DNA of 64,000 bases, taken from the NCBI GenBank assembly GCA_014898425.1, contig RCSZ01000018.1:186001-250000 (forward strand), given 5' to 3'. A program made the translations under genes and the position numbers. The notes beneath the pieces are model-generated. The model did not search any database. It was not told the DNA's origin and saw only the letters and a list, made by a program, of their open reading frames with translations. The DNA comes from Botryotinia globosa (Eukaryota; Ascomycota; Leotiomycetes; Helotiales; Sclerotiniaceae). This document shows positions 1 to 12,358 of this stretch, one piece after another. The stretch's first letter is position 1, and the number at the start of each line of letters is the position of its first letter.

Positions 1-177
1 CCAACATTGAATTCTAGTGGTTTGATTTTCCGTTGTATACCTAGGTACTTCAATAAATATTACTAAGGCTGACTTTGATAAAGCTCGACGTTGAAAGATT
101 AGTTTGATAACGAACAAAAGGGGAGATATGTCCTAATGCAAAAATAGGAAGTCGACAAAACCAAAACTCTCTAGAAT

Positions 178-1845
178 TTACTGGTATGCGAATCCCTCAT
201 TCGCAGTAGCATTTCCAACACCATCGTAGGTTTGCTTGAGCGGATATGGGCAGATAGTACATTTTATAGCCTTGTTTGAAGGAAAGGTGGCTCTCAACCC
301 AAGCATGCATATTATCGAAGGTATCGGCTGGGCAAGCATCGAGTCCGCCAAAGAAATGAGAGATACCTGGAGCCATGAACATTCTATAGAAGTCGTGTAC
401 GTTTGGGTCGAGCGCGGTGACGGAATCGTAATAGCTCGTGAGTGAGTTAGGAGGGGTAATACCATCAGCCTATATTATTGTTAGTTGCTTTTTGGTGGTT
501 GATCTGAAGAACTTAACGTAAAATGAATAACTGACCAGTCCATGGTAAGTGAGAAGTTTTTCTCCACTAGCACGAAATTGTGAAAGGTCTGGGTCGTTGG
601 TGTCTATGGTAGAAGACCACTCATTGATGGAAGAATGGTAAAACTGATCGAATTCTGGCGCGTTATACTTGAGGTATCGGTGTTGTCGTCTTTGCGAACA
701 AGCTTCGCTATCCACGGGAGTAGAAGAGATAGTGGATGTGCCGTAAAAGATCCGTTGCTGAACATGTGGTAAGAGTAAGTGATCTCCCGCAGAAGTGTCG
801 TCATTTGATAATACAGTGCCTATTTTTTGACCAAAAAAAGAGAACTATTGTCCGACATCCTAGGACCATCCCACATAGCCTGAGTAGGATACGCAGCTCC
901 AGAAGATATCGTAAAGTTTCCACCGATCTCAGTGCAGTTTATGGTGGTGCCAACTAGAGTAGTAGGATCAAAATCGCAGGAATCAGGATCTGCGATGATT
1001 CCATCAACAAGGTCGTCGTTGGCATCACAAGCTGTAAGAGCTGCTGCGGTATTTGCTTGCATCTTGCACATGTGTGGGTAGATATTCACGGTATTCATTA
1101 TGACATGAGTCCACAAGTCGCCTACAAATATCCCACTCCAATTAATGGCCAGTGTAGAAGCTGCGATTTCGTCAAAAGCCTCACGAAACTTTTGAGCAAG
1201 CATCATACCTTGACAGCCACTTTGAGAGCAGCCGGTCCAATACGAGTAGACTGGTGGTGTACCATAGTGTTTCTTAGTAATGTCTTTCCCAATTATTGCA
1301 AGGTCGTTAAAAGATGTTGAGGCAAGGTTTTGCTGGAGATTACGATTTGGGTTTCCCGCACTCAAAAGACCACAAGTCGCGTTGTCACTTGTTCCCTGAC
1401 CAGCATCGGTAGACAGAGATACGTAGCCTTCGCCCATTGCTGCTGCCATACCCGCCAAAGTTACGTAATTGAGGCCAGCCTGCCAAGCGTCACCTCCAAT
1501 GGCTTGCATTCGACCGTTCCATTCTGTAGATGGCAAGTAGACTTATACATTGACTGCATCATTAAGACCGAATGAGTGTAAGCTATAGAGACGTTGCAAG
1601 AGCTGGCTACTTGAATGCTGACAGCTCCATGATTCATGTATAGACCCATCAAGATGGCACGAGTGTAATTAGTGACTTGGTCAGCCAGGAAAGATAGGAT
1701 CTCGACTCCGAAGAGACTTGGCGCAGGAAGTGATGAACATGCTAGTGCGGCGGAGGGATTGAATGAAATGTTAGACAAAGCGAGATTCTTGTTGCTTTCT
1801 ATGAATGTAAGGCAGTGGATGTAGATGTTTCTGGAAAAGATCGAG
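178..1845 (-). pseudogene. Tannase / feruloyl esterase family pseudogene
   Basis: Intact relatives are secreted serine esterases that release gallate or ferulate from plant material. Family landmarks are readable in order on the minus strand: a Cys-rich start with the NHGAVSIQ block (about 1640), the EWNGRMQAIGG block (about 1520), the nucleophile region YWTGCSQSGCQG (about 1225), the acidic calcium-loop-like CDANDDLVDGIIADP (about 1000), DPDLSQFRASGEKLLTYHGL (about 560), the MAPGISHFFGG histidine region (about 360) and a C-terminal CPYPL...GVG block ending at the TAA at 178-180. A 66-nt intron (470-535, with a CTAAC branch point) is still recognisable. The blocks lie in different frames. There is an in-frame TAA at 1543-1545 where relatives usually have Gln, and frame changes near 1570, 800-830, 655 and 290. 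No clear start codon or signal peptide is seen upstream of 1778. The family call is confident, and so is loss of function, barring assembly error. Confidence 0.85.
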
Positions 1846-1859
1846 CAAGAAAACAGTTA

Positions 1860-3720
1860 AATAGATTTTAAAACATACTGTTGTCATGAAGATTCTAGTT
1901 GTGGAACATGAAAACACATACAAGGGCATAATAATCGACTAATCATATTCCTTGATCTGAGGAATTATTTTAGTAAAAGTCAGACCGCTACCAGATACGA
2001 GTATTCGCCAAAACCCAGTAGTCACAAAAATAGCGGGTTTACATAGGGTCGAATATCACTGAATACGCGTATTTCAACTACCGATGTCCTACTGCCACAC
2101 ATTTTGATATTAAGATTCTCTGACCTCTATAGCCGTTGGAAAACTGTATGAATTGTAGGAAGCAATTTAATTGAGAGTGTAGAAGTCTTCGTAAGTAGTA
2201 TTGTGAGAAGCTATCTAAATCGTGCGAAGGTGAACTCATTTTGATGACTAAGGTTGCTAGCCAGTTTAGAGCGCCTTCTGGTGTATATATACGCAGGGTT
2301 GAAGGTTATCATTTCAATCTGCCTGCCTCCCTTGATCATTTCAATCTATCTTGCAATCTTTTCATTTGTATCATTCAAATACGTAAACCTATTATCATAT
2401 CTCGTGGAGTTACATTTATAATACATAGAAATTCCGGAAAAGGGTTTGATGGTAAATTTCTACGTGTCTCACAAGAAGGCTCAAGCGAAAGTTGCAGGTA
2501 TGTACGAGGACTTGGAATTATACTCGAGTTCAGCCGAAAAATTCTCAGCACTTGTAATAACAATGTGCTAATACAATAATCGAATAAGCAAGTAACGTTA
2601 AATGCATCAAAATTTGGCCTCACTTATAGCCTTTGAACAAATCATATCACGACGCTGGTTGAAAACTTATATAAACTCCACCGGGCGGAAGTACCAAAAA
2701 GATCACATAATATAATTTATCAACGACGGAGCTATATCATCGAGTGAGTTACTTTCATTTCAATTCACACTCTCTATATAATACTAACCATATCAATTAG
2801 GAAACCAAATTTCATACCCAACCAAGAGTCTCAAGAAGCGGTATTGCAAGCCAGATCCCCCATACCCACGAGTCGCGAACTCGCTTACCTATGATCTGAT
2901 GTGGAGTTATAAGCAGTTAGCATCAACGCTTCTATGAAGCACCAACATGACTTCACACAAGCTACCATTACTCAAGTTACAAATTCAGATTGAATTTGCT
3001 CTCCTGTCTAAGATTCACAAGCCCAGTGTAGGTCAATTAGTATATTCCGAGTCGCTTGGAGCCACCTCACCAAGGTTGCATCGAGATGCGTCGCTAGATC
3101 ATCACATGAAAAGAGCAGAGAAAACGCTGCAAGAAGTAGTTCCTTCCCGACTATACACTACTAACGGCAAAGGAACAGAGATGAATGAACTTTTTGTAGC
3201 CGAATTTTGCTCTTTTGCTAAGTCTCTAGAATCTACAACTCCAAAACCCTTTCTTCACTGTCCTAAACTCGGTAGAGTTCAAAAATGACTTCATCGCGGA
3301 TCGATTTGCAAGCAAGATCTCAGAGGTTAAAGTGGAAAGAGAGAAACCTTTAGTTGCCATACTTTATAAGATCATCAAGATATTATCGAGAAAATTCTCT
3401 GAACCACCAAGCTTTCCCACATCCCATCAAGCTTGGCTTTTTTTGCTTCCCGGAATTTGTAAGTGGTAGCATAAAAATCACACAGCATCGATGGATCTCA
3501 AATCAAAAAGGACAAACCGCTGTCGGCCCTCTCCTGAGCAGGTAAGCTGTCGAAAAATTGAGAGGTGGTGAAGGGAATGAGTTGCTAGTGTAATTTTTAC
3601 TTCCTATATGAATATAAAAAGTAAAGCATTTTGAACTGCAAATCTGAACCTTGAACTTTGATAAACTACTCTACTGTAGAGCTTTTATATGATTTAAAGC
3701 TTAATATATACAATTGCGAG
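1860..3720. other. Intergenic, no supported gene
   Basis: Only short ORFs occur, such as 2947-3288 (+, 113 codons), with no recognisable domain and no plausible splice partners. I see no RNA gene or transposon end here. Confidence 0.5.
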
Positions 3721-3728
3721 TTTACTAT

Positions 3729-4083
<355 letters not shown>

Positions 4084-4339
4084 ACCCCATCCCCAGAACT
4101 CAGAAACAGAAAACACAAAGAGCGAAATATCGTATTAGAATAAATCTGCTATTACATCTGAGTAAAAGAATTCATTTTCATACAGAGAAAGAGAGGAAGG
4201 AGAAATATTCTATCTCATTCTTAAATCTTATTTCAAAAGTCTTCAATTTCACAACTTTATAATCTTCAATATTCGATATTCGATATACCTTGTGAGCAAA
4301 AATAACTGTTTTTAATCTTTCAATCCAACTCAACCCTAA

Positions 4340-4672
4340 ATATAATATAATATAATATAATATAATATAATATAATATAATATAATATAATAATATAATA
4401 TAATATAATATAATAGAATATAATATAATATAATATAATATAATATAATATAATATAATATAATATAATATAATATAATATAATATAATATAATATAAAT
4501 ATAATATAATATAATATAATATAATATAATATAATATAATATAATATAATATAATATAATATAATATAATATAATATAATATAATATAATATAATATAAT
4601 ATAATATAATATAATATAATATAATATAATATAATATAATATAATATAATATAATATAATATAATATAATAC
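4340..4672. repeat. (TATAA)n pentanucleotide array
   Basis: About 333 bp of TATAA units (around 65 copies) with a few interruptions near 4390, 4414 and 4498. Non-coding; the Tyr-Ile-Leu ORF across it is an artefact. Confidence 0.97.
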
Positions 4673-5203
4673 TCACCTCCCCATTATACTCTATATCAAT
4701 TTAAAAAATCTTCAAAATTTATATAAATAATCTATCTATTCATCAGCTCCCTTCTATCATCCTATTATATATAATATTAATACTATACACCATAGATATC
4801 ATCATTATTATAAATCTTATAAATATATTTATTCTATTATTTCATCACTATATTATTAATACATCATCAATATATTATTAATATATCATTAATATATCAT
4901 CAATACATCATTAATATATCATCAATACATTATCAACTTCCTCAAGCTATTAATTTATCTAAACATTCAATACCACTAGTATCATATCTCAAAATCATAT
5001 CTTCAGAGCTCCTATCTTCAAATCCAAATCTTATTCTACATTTATTCATTAGCTATTTATTATTCATCTCGTTATATCTTCATCTATATCTATGAATTTA
5101 TAAATCCAGTTCCCATTCCACAACTATCCATTTATTCATTATCTTTCTATTCATCTTCAAATTCAAATTCAAATCTCCAATCTCCTACTCTCAAAGTCTC
5201 TAA
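4673..5203. other. AT-rich intergenic
   Basis: AT-rich with short TATTAATA-type and CATCAATA-type repeats around 4850-4940. No coding signal. Confidence 0.5.
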
Positions 5204-5581
5204 GGGCCCATTCGGATCGTTTTTTTAATTTGTTGACAAAATAATATGTTGACTAATAATTTAAATAATATGAGGCTAAAATTTGTAGTCTACAAAATGT
5301 AGAATGATAGTATATTGACAAATATTATCAACAGTTAATCAAAATTGTATTAGAAATTTAATAAGGCTCGGTAAAGTTGTTATACAAATTTTCAAAATTT
5401 GAAAGTTTATATTTTGTAGCTTTTTGTAGCTCAATATCAGTATTCAACAAATCACTTTTTTTCAATTTTATTGTTAATATAAATTGTTGAATTATATTCG
5501 TATTCAGTAAATACTTATTTAGATCTATATTATCAACAAATATAGCCCAATATCGCCTAAAAAATCGATCCGAACGGGCTC
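5204..5581. mobile_element. PIF/Harbinger-type MITE, 378 bp
   Basis: The left end reads GGGCCCATTCGGATCG. The right end, reverse-complemented, reads GAGCCCGTTCGGATCG, giving a 16-bp terminal inverted repeat with two mismatches. Both ends are flanked by TAA (5201-5203 and 5582-5584), the 3-bp TWA target duplication known for PIF/Harbinger elements. The interior is AT-rich and encodes no transposase, so the element is non-autonomous. Confidence 0.8.
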
Positions 5582-5584
5582 TAA

Positions 5585-6392
5585 AACCATAAGTCAAGTC
5601 ATAAGTTAGAAATCAAGTTACAAATCACAAATTTCATTCTGTACAACTCATTTTATCTCCTCCCCTTATTTCTTTTCTCCTCTCCTTTTTTCTCCCCTTA
5701 TTACATTTTATTTCAGAGTCCAAATATCCTCATACCGCACCACCCCAATCAATCCAAAAATATCCCCCCTCACTCCCCCCAAAATTAATATACCTACTAT
5801 ATATCTATCATTTCCAAACTCCATACTCTAACTCCAAGCAGCATTAACAAAACACCATCAACACATCCTCCATTACATCCTTTCTTCATCGCATCCTCCC
5901 TCCATCAAACAATCAACAACTTCCCAATTTTTAATTCTCTATTTTAAATCTTTCATATAAAATTCTCTATTTAATATTTCAATATTCATTAATATTCTAT
6001 TGAATCCTTTCTTTTCTTTCTTTTACTCAACGTCTCTATAGATGAATTTCAAAATCCAAAACTCAGAATCTAAACCCTCAAAATTTAAATCCCTAGACTC
6101 TAAACCCCTAGAATTCAAATCCCCAAAATCTAAACTCTAAAATCTAAACCCTCAGAATCCAAACCCCTCAAAAAAAAACAATACAAACTTACATCATCTG
6201 GATATCTTTCAAACGAATCTAATAATCTAATAGAAATCTATAATAAAATTCTTCTTCTTTAGAAACCATATATATATCTTTCAAATCCTCAAATTTTTAT
6301 ATCATCTTTCTCTAAATCATCTTCCTTCAAAATAGATAATCTATAGTACTAGGGCACAGCTATTCGTTAAACATCAAAATCGCATCAAATAT
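5585..6392. other. AT-rich, pyrimidine-rich intergenic
   Basis: Low-complexity CT-rich stretch, including a degenerate CCCTAGAATCTAAA-like tandem motif around 6050-6170. No gene seen. Confidence 0.5.
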
Positions 6393-7550
6393 TAGGGCTT
6401 AATAATAGAGAGTATACTAAAAAGGGTTTAATAATCTTTATGAAAGATTATATATAAAAATATATTAGATTTTATTTAAAATTAATTTTATATTTTAATC
6501 TATTTAAAATAAATCGAGCTCTTTATAATTTACTTTTTGAAAACTTTAATATTATAAAACTCTAATATTATAAAACTCTAATATTGTAATTTTATTAATA
6601 TTCTTTTTTATAATATTATTGATTATAAATCTATTATAAATTAAACTAATTATTAAAATAGATAATAGTAATGAATCAATTTAGATATATTTTTGTAAGA
6701 ATTTAGATCCCGATTTATCACACATTAAATAAAAACACATCAAAAAGCTTTATTTCTTTAACTTTTGAATTATATATTATTTCAATCAATCTTCAAATTA
6801 GATTTATAAAATTTATTCTGATAATAAATAATTAATAAAATTATATAAAAAAATGAATGAATTATTTTTAATAATTTTTTTAATAAAATTGTGAATATTT
6901 AAAATTAGAATTCCTGAAATTTTCAAAAAAATCGATTTTTTTATATGGGAAAAGCATTATATATTAAAAAATTTGAAGATTTCCAACTTTAAATACTTAT
7001 AACTTTATCCAAAAAATTATTAAAAACATTTCACTCATTTTTTCAGAAATTAATTATAGATATTATTTAAATAACTAATTTTCAAATTATATCTTCTATT
7101 CATTAAAGAATTATAAAAATAATTAATTTATATAAAAAAACAATATTTTTGCAGGGATTTTGTTACGAAATAAGGTGGTGTGCGATAAGCCGAGGCCTAA
7201 ACTCTTACAAAGATTTTTCATTACTTCTTCTAAACTATAGAAGATATACAATTTATAAAAAGTAGATTGATTTTAATACAAGGGCTCAAAATAAAAGATT
7301 AGATCTTCAGAATATTCGAAAAAGAAAGAAATCCATGGAATATTCGGAAAAGAAAGAAGTCCGCGATACAAAATGAGCCCAAGGGCCTCCCATCACGTGG
7401 CCTCACGTGACTTATAACCTTGTAACCTTGACACTAATAATTCTAGAATTAAATTCTATTAATATTAACTTTTCCTTAATTGCTAAATGATTAATCCTTA
7501 ATAGTCCCGGGGTTATCCGGCTGACTAATCTTGTCCTGCGCTAACATTGA
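6393..7550. repeat. hAT-like non-autonomous element, interrupted copy
   Basis: 6393-6654 and 7433-7550 align in order with the left and right parts of the intact 339-bp copy at 17297-17635. The differences are largely C/T and G/A. The intact copy is continuous where this one carries about 778 bp extra (6655-7432). That insert is bounded by two imperfect 10-bp direct repeats (6645-6654 and 7433-7442) corresponding to a single site in the intact copy, which suggests a later insertion. Confidence 0.7.
6695..7208. mobile_element. Nested element with about 35-bp inverted ends
   Basis: 6695-6729 and 7174-7208 are imperfect inverted repeats starting GTAAGA(A/G)TTTAG and ending near a CACAC motif. 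Differences are mostly C/T. They lie inside the insert that splits the hAT-like copy. No ORF lies between them. The superfamily is unclear. Confidence 0.5.
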
Positions 7551-8369
7551 AGAATTAAAATAGAACTTATTAATATGTATTTATACAGAATTATATAATA
7601 TATCTATATTTATTTTATTTTCGAAATTGTTTCATTTTATAAATTATTTTTGTTAATATTTTAATATTTTAATATTTCAAGGTATTTTTTCTAAAATATA
7701 TAAGATTTATTATAAAATGAAATAAAGTAATATTGAAATAGAAGAATTTATTAGAAAAATCAAATGTTTTGAAATTTTCGAAATTTATTTACATATATAA
7801 ATATTTAAAATATTATAAATAAAATTCGTTTAAGAAAATTAAAATTATTTAGAAGAATTATTTATATTTGAAATATAATAAATCATTCTAATTAATAAAA
7901 AGGAATATTTTCAATAATAGAATTATATAAAAATTAAAACAATTTATTAATTATATAATATAAAAGTTTGAAATGATTATTTAGAGTTTATAAAAGTATT
8001 ATAATATTATGAGATTAAAGATTTAAATTTATTTATACGAGTTTTTATCTTAATTACGAGGTTTTTTATTATTTAAATAAGATTTTATTATTGTTGGGTT
8101 GACTTGATAAGGGGTATATATGTAAAAAGTATATAGGGTTAAGATAATATTAAATTAATATTTATTCTCTTTATATAAAAGGAGTATTATTAAACTATAT
8201 ATATATTCTATCTTATATACTTCGTACGAAAATGAGATTAGAATATAATCTAGTTAAATGTTCTAACAATTTTAATTTCATAATATAACTTATTTTAATA
8301 TTTCTTAAGATATTTTTTTTTGAATATTAAATCAATATTATACTATATTATATTATCTTTATCTCTTTC
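7551..8369. other. Very AT-rich, gene-free
   Basis: Dominated by TTATAA and AATATT words with no ORF of note. The composition is typical of RIP-affected isochores in ascomycetes; that reading is inference. Confidence 0.5.
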
Positions 8370-9056
8370 TTATTTCTATTCTTATTCCTATTCTCATTCT
8401 TATCTCTATCTCTATTTCTATTCCTATTTCTATTCTCATCTCTATTCTTATTCTCATTTTTATTTCTATTTTATTTCTATTTCTATTTTATTTTATTTCT
8501 ATTTCTATTCTTATTTCTATTTCTATTTCTATTTCTATTTCTATTTCTATTTCTATTTCTATTTCTATTTCTATTTCTATTTCTATTTCTATTTCTATTT
8601 CTATTTCTATTTCTATTTCTATTTCTATTTCTATTTCTATTTCTATTTCTATTTCTATTTCTATTTCTATTTCTATTCTATTTCTATTTCTATTTCTATT
8701 TCTATTTCTATTTCTATTTCTATTTCTATTTCTATTTCTATTTCTATTTCTATTTCTATTCTTATTTTTATTTCTATTTCTATTTTTATTTCTATTCTTA
8801 TTCCTATCCTTATCCCTATCTCTATTCCTATCCTTATCCCTATCCCTATTCCTATCCCTATCCCTATCCCTATTTCTATCTCTATCCCTATTCCTATCCT
8901 TATCCCTATCCCTATCTCTATCCTTATTCTTATCTCTATCCCCATCCCCATTCCCATCCCCATTCCCATCCCCATTCCCATCCCCATCCCCATCCTCATC
9001 CCCATCCCTATCCCTATCCCTATCCCTATCCCCATCCTTATCCTCATCACCATCAC
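8370..9056. repeat. Pyrimidine hexanucleotide tract (TTTCTA to CCCATC)
   Basis: About 690 bp of strand-asymmetric pyrimidine repeat. It has a near-pure TTTCTA core (about 8510-8760), then TATTCC/TATCCC units, then CCCATC units, then decay. ORFs on both strands are repeat translation. Confidence 0.95.
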
Positions 9057-9211
9057 AAATCTCACAAACCTATTCATCCCTCACAACCCATCTAAAATTC
9101 CCCAAGCCCAAGCCCAAGCCTAAGCTCAAACCTATAAGCCTATACTACACTACTCTACTCTACTCTACTCCTCTACAAAATTCAAATATAAATACAAATA
9201 AATATCTCGAT

Positions 9212-9382
9212 TCTTCCTTATAAATTCAAAGATTCTTCCTCATAAAGTCAAAGATTCTTCCTCATAAATTCGAAGATTCTTCCTCATAAATTCGAATGAA
9301 ATCTCTCTCAAATGAGAATTATAATAAAGTAATAAAGTAATAGAGTAATAGAGTAATAAAGTAATAGAGTAATAGAGTAATA
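9212..9382. repeat. 22-bp tandem repeat followed by 8-bp repeat
   Basis: Four copies of a 22-bp unit containing GATTCTTCCTCATAAA (9212-9295), then an AGTAATAG-type 8-bp array (about 9320-9382). Confidence 0.85.
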
Positions 9383-9585
9383 TAATTTCCGTTGGTTTTA
9401 TATTCATTATTATTCACATATTTACATGTATATATCTATGCATCCATCAATCCATGCATATATTCATTCATTAAACAATGATTCCACCTCAACAAATGAG
9501 ATTCTCCAAAAAAAACACTAAAAAATTCCTGTACAACACACTAGAGCATACAATTTTCGAAATACATACACACAAATCCCACCCC

Positions 9586-11185
9586 TCAACCCAACAATCC
9601 CTTATCAGCTCCCTCATTCTTCCCCCTCGCATCCACCATCACCTCTCTCACTCCGTCCTCCTCAAAAACATATCTCTCCCACCTCTGTGTCACCTTCCCA
9701 CACCACGGATCCACCCACTTCGTCCAGGCATTTGCCATCGCGTACAGAATGACAAACCAAACCAACAACATACTATACCACCTAAACCTCCCACACATAT
9801 GCAGGACCCCCCTAACCGTCTCTCCCTTCTCATTCACCGAATCCTCCGGCATCGAAACCCCATACAACATCCAGATCAACAACGTCCTCAAAAGCGTTCC
9901 ATGAATCAAATACACCGCAAACGAATTCTTGCCAAACCAGAGTAAATATTTATTCGCGAGGAAATCCTTACACAGGGGAGAGAAATGAATTCCCAGCGCG
10001 ATAAGTTCGAGACCGAGTCCCGAGTAAAAGCGAGGAACATCAGGATCGTTGGGGAAAATCCAGAGTGAGAGATCATAGAGGTATTGTGACCAGGCTTGGA
10101 GTTCTGGTTTTCCTTCAGGGTATGAAGCGAAGATTAAACCGAGGACAATGAGTGAGGGAGCCAGGTAATAGCGGGGCCATGTGACGGTTTTGAGCCACTC
10201 GATGTGGGGTGGATGTTGAGAGAGATCGGAGAGAAACGTTCCAAAGAAGAATTGCATTCCAAATGCAGCTGAGGGATAATTAGTATCTGAGTGATTGTCG
10301 TGGGGGAAAAAAGAAGAAATCATGGAAAATGCCATCCAATGCAATCCAACTCAAATCAATCCCAAACCGAAAAAGAAAAGAAAAACTTACAATCATTCGC
10401 CACATAGAAATACACAAACAATGCCATACTAGACATCATTCTATACCTCGCCTTCATACCCGCCGTCCCCAGCATAAAAACATAAACCATCATGGCTCCC
10501 TTCAACAGCGGCAACAAAGTCCACTGATTTCCATCATAGATGTTCCATCCTCTCGTCCACGTCGTAATCAAATGATACAACAAACTTTTGACCGCATCTC
10601 CAAAATACGGCGTGATGTCCGGACTCGTCGCTTCAATCCACCAACTATCCGATCTCTTGGCCACCTTGTAAATTCCAAACTGACACAGGAACCAAATAAT
10701 CGTCGTCGCGATGGTGGTTGGCAAAACCAGACGCGGCACCCGACGAAAGGCCGAGCGAGAAATCGTGTTGAAGGAAGCCGCTTGATTACCCGCGCGACAT
10801 TGGCGGATGGGTTTCAGAGCGCAGACGTAGCCGGTGACGAGGGAGAAAATGGTGACGCCAATGCGACCTTGAGGGAGAATGCGCAGGATGGGAAGTTGGA
10901 GGAGACGTGGACGCAGTCCTTCGCCGGAACTGGGGAGGAAGAGATCGGGATCGAAGGCTCGTGCGATATGAGTTGCGACTACGAGGAGGGATGCGATTCC
11001 TCGAAGACCCTATAGAATGTTTATTTTGGTTAGATGTGACGGATTGATATTGAGGGATGGAATTGAGGGATGGAATTGAGGATGGAATTGATGTGATGGA
11101 TCAATTGAGTAAATCATTATAAAGGAATTCGTTGTATAAAAAAACTTACATCAACCCATTTAACATTTTCCGTTTTGACCGACAT
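9586..11185 (-). CDS. Acyltransferase 3 family membrane protein
   Basis: Three exons: 11150-11185, 10391-11009 and 9586-10286. They give 451 residues; a second acceptor, placing exon 3 at 10268, gives 445. Exon 1 encodes only MSVKTENVKWVD and joins in phase 0 to GLRGIASLLVVATHIARAF, the classic start of acyltransferase-3 proteins; His26 is the family's conserved active-site histidine. Several hydrophobic membrane segments follow, and the C-terminal part has the WFGKNSFAVYLIHG block typical of the family. Donors are GTAAGT at both introns, which fixes the model well. The family transfers acyl groups, often acetyl, across or within membranes onto sugars, lipids or small molecules; the substrate cannot be told here. 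It stands alone between two repeat-rich regions. Confidence 0.87.
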
Positions 11186-11990
11186 GATTCTAACGATAGT
11201 GAGGATTTGACGTTCGGCCAAGAGTACCTGGTAAACTTGATAATTTCTCAAATTCCACCTTCATAGACCAGAGATGCATTCAAAATGGAATTGAACAATT
11301 ATAAAAGAATTCTTGGAAGAAAGATATATGAATGAAGGAAGAAAGAAAGAAAGAAAGAAAGGTAAGAAAAAGTTGGTCAAGAAGGTGATTGATCCCACAA
11401 CCAATGTAGATAGAATACCTGGCTGGGTAGGTACCTGGGTATATAGATAGATAGATAGATAGATAGATATCTATAGATATGAAAGAAGAAGCCCGTCTGA
11501 CGACTCTTTCTTATCCTGCTTTATCTATCCCCCAACCGTTTGCTGCAAATGAGGCAGGTGTCTTCGCCAAGTGTAGAGAAATGAATCTTTGCAGAAAGAA
11601 TTTTCTATGTGTAGTGCAGGAATTGAATGAGTGTATGTATGCAATACGTGGGAAAGAGGTCGTGATCTTAAGTATTTGATCAATTGATTGAGAGGAAGAA
11701 AGTTGAGAAGAGAGATCAAACAAAAATGAAATCAAATGGAAGATCACATGGAAGATCAAATGAAAAGAAGTCTTGGGGGTGCAATCAAATCAAATTGAGA
11801 TCCAGATCCAGATCCAGATCCAAATCCAAATCCAAGTCAGATATCTACCTAGGCACTGATTATATGTACCGGTAACACATGGAGAAATGAAAAGAAGGTC
11901 AAGAAGGAAAAGCGGATCAGTCTGTCCTCCGATGTGAATGTGATATGAGATGAACGAAGGAGGGAGTACAATCGTGAGTAGACAGGCAAA
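11186..11990. other. Intergenic with GAAA, GATA and CCAGAT microsatellites
   Basis: 5' flank of the acyltransferase gene. It holds short GAAA (11338-11360), GATA (11442-11470) and CAGATC/CAAATC (11800-11840) repeats. The small ORFs here are unconvincing. Confidence 0.55.
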
Positions 11991-11992
11991 GA

Positions 11993-12066
11993 TTGGATGG
12001 ATGGATGTATGGATGTATGGATGTATGGATGGATGGATGGATGGATGTATGGATGGATGGATGTAC
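11993..12066. repeat. (ATGGATGG/ATGGATGT)n microsatellite
   Basis: About 74 bp of ATGG/ATGT tetranucleotide units. Confidence 0.9.
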
Positions 12067-12206
12067 ATATATATGTCTGTTCATATGTATATATGGGGTC
12101 TGTAATCTGTATATATCTTGGTGATTTATTTGGTAAAGATATGCACATCTCCCTCGTCGACCTACTAGGGACGGACCAGGTAATTAATTCCAATCAATCT
12201 ATCCAT

Positions 12207-12358
12207 CTATCTATCCATCCCATCCATCCCATCCATCCCATCCATCCCATCCATCCCATCCATCCCATCCATCCCATCCATCCCATCCATCCCATCCATC
12301 CCATCCATCCCATCCATCCCATCCATCCCATCCATCCCATCCATCCCATCCCATCCAT
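12207..12358. repeat. 9-bp CCATCCCAT minisatellite, about 16 copies
   Basis: An almost perfect nonamer array. Its His-Pro-Ile ORF is an artefact. Confidence 0.93.

Noticed and set aside
8320..9123. 267-codon Tyr/Phe/Ile/Pro ORF and its antisense Met-Gly/Ile-Glu ORF
   Set aside because: Both follow from the hexamer tract; no non-repeat coding content.
9478..9945. 155-codon plus-strand ORF
   Set aside because: Antisense to the well-supported acyltransferase exon 3.
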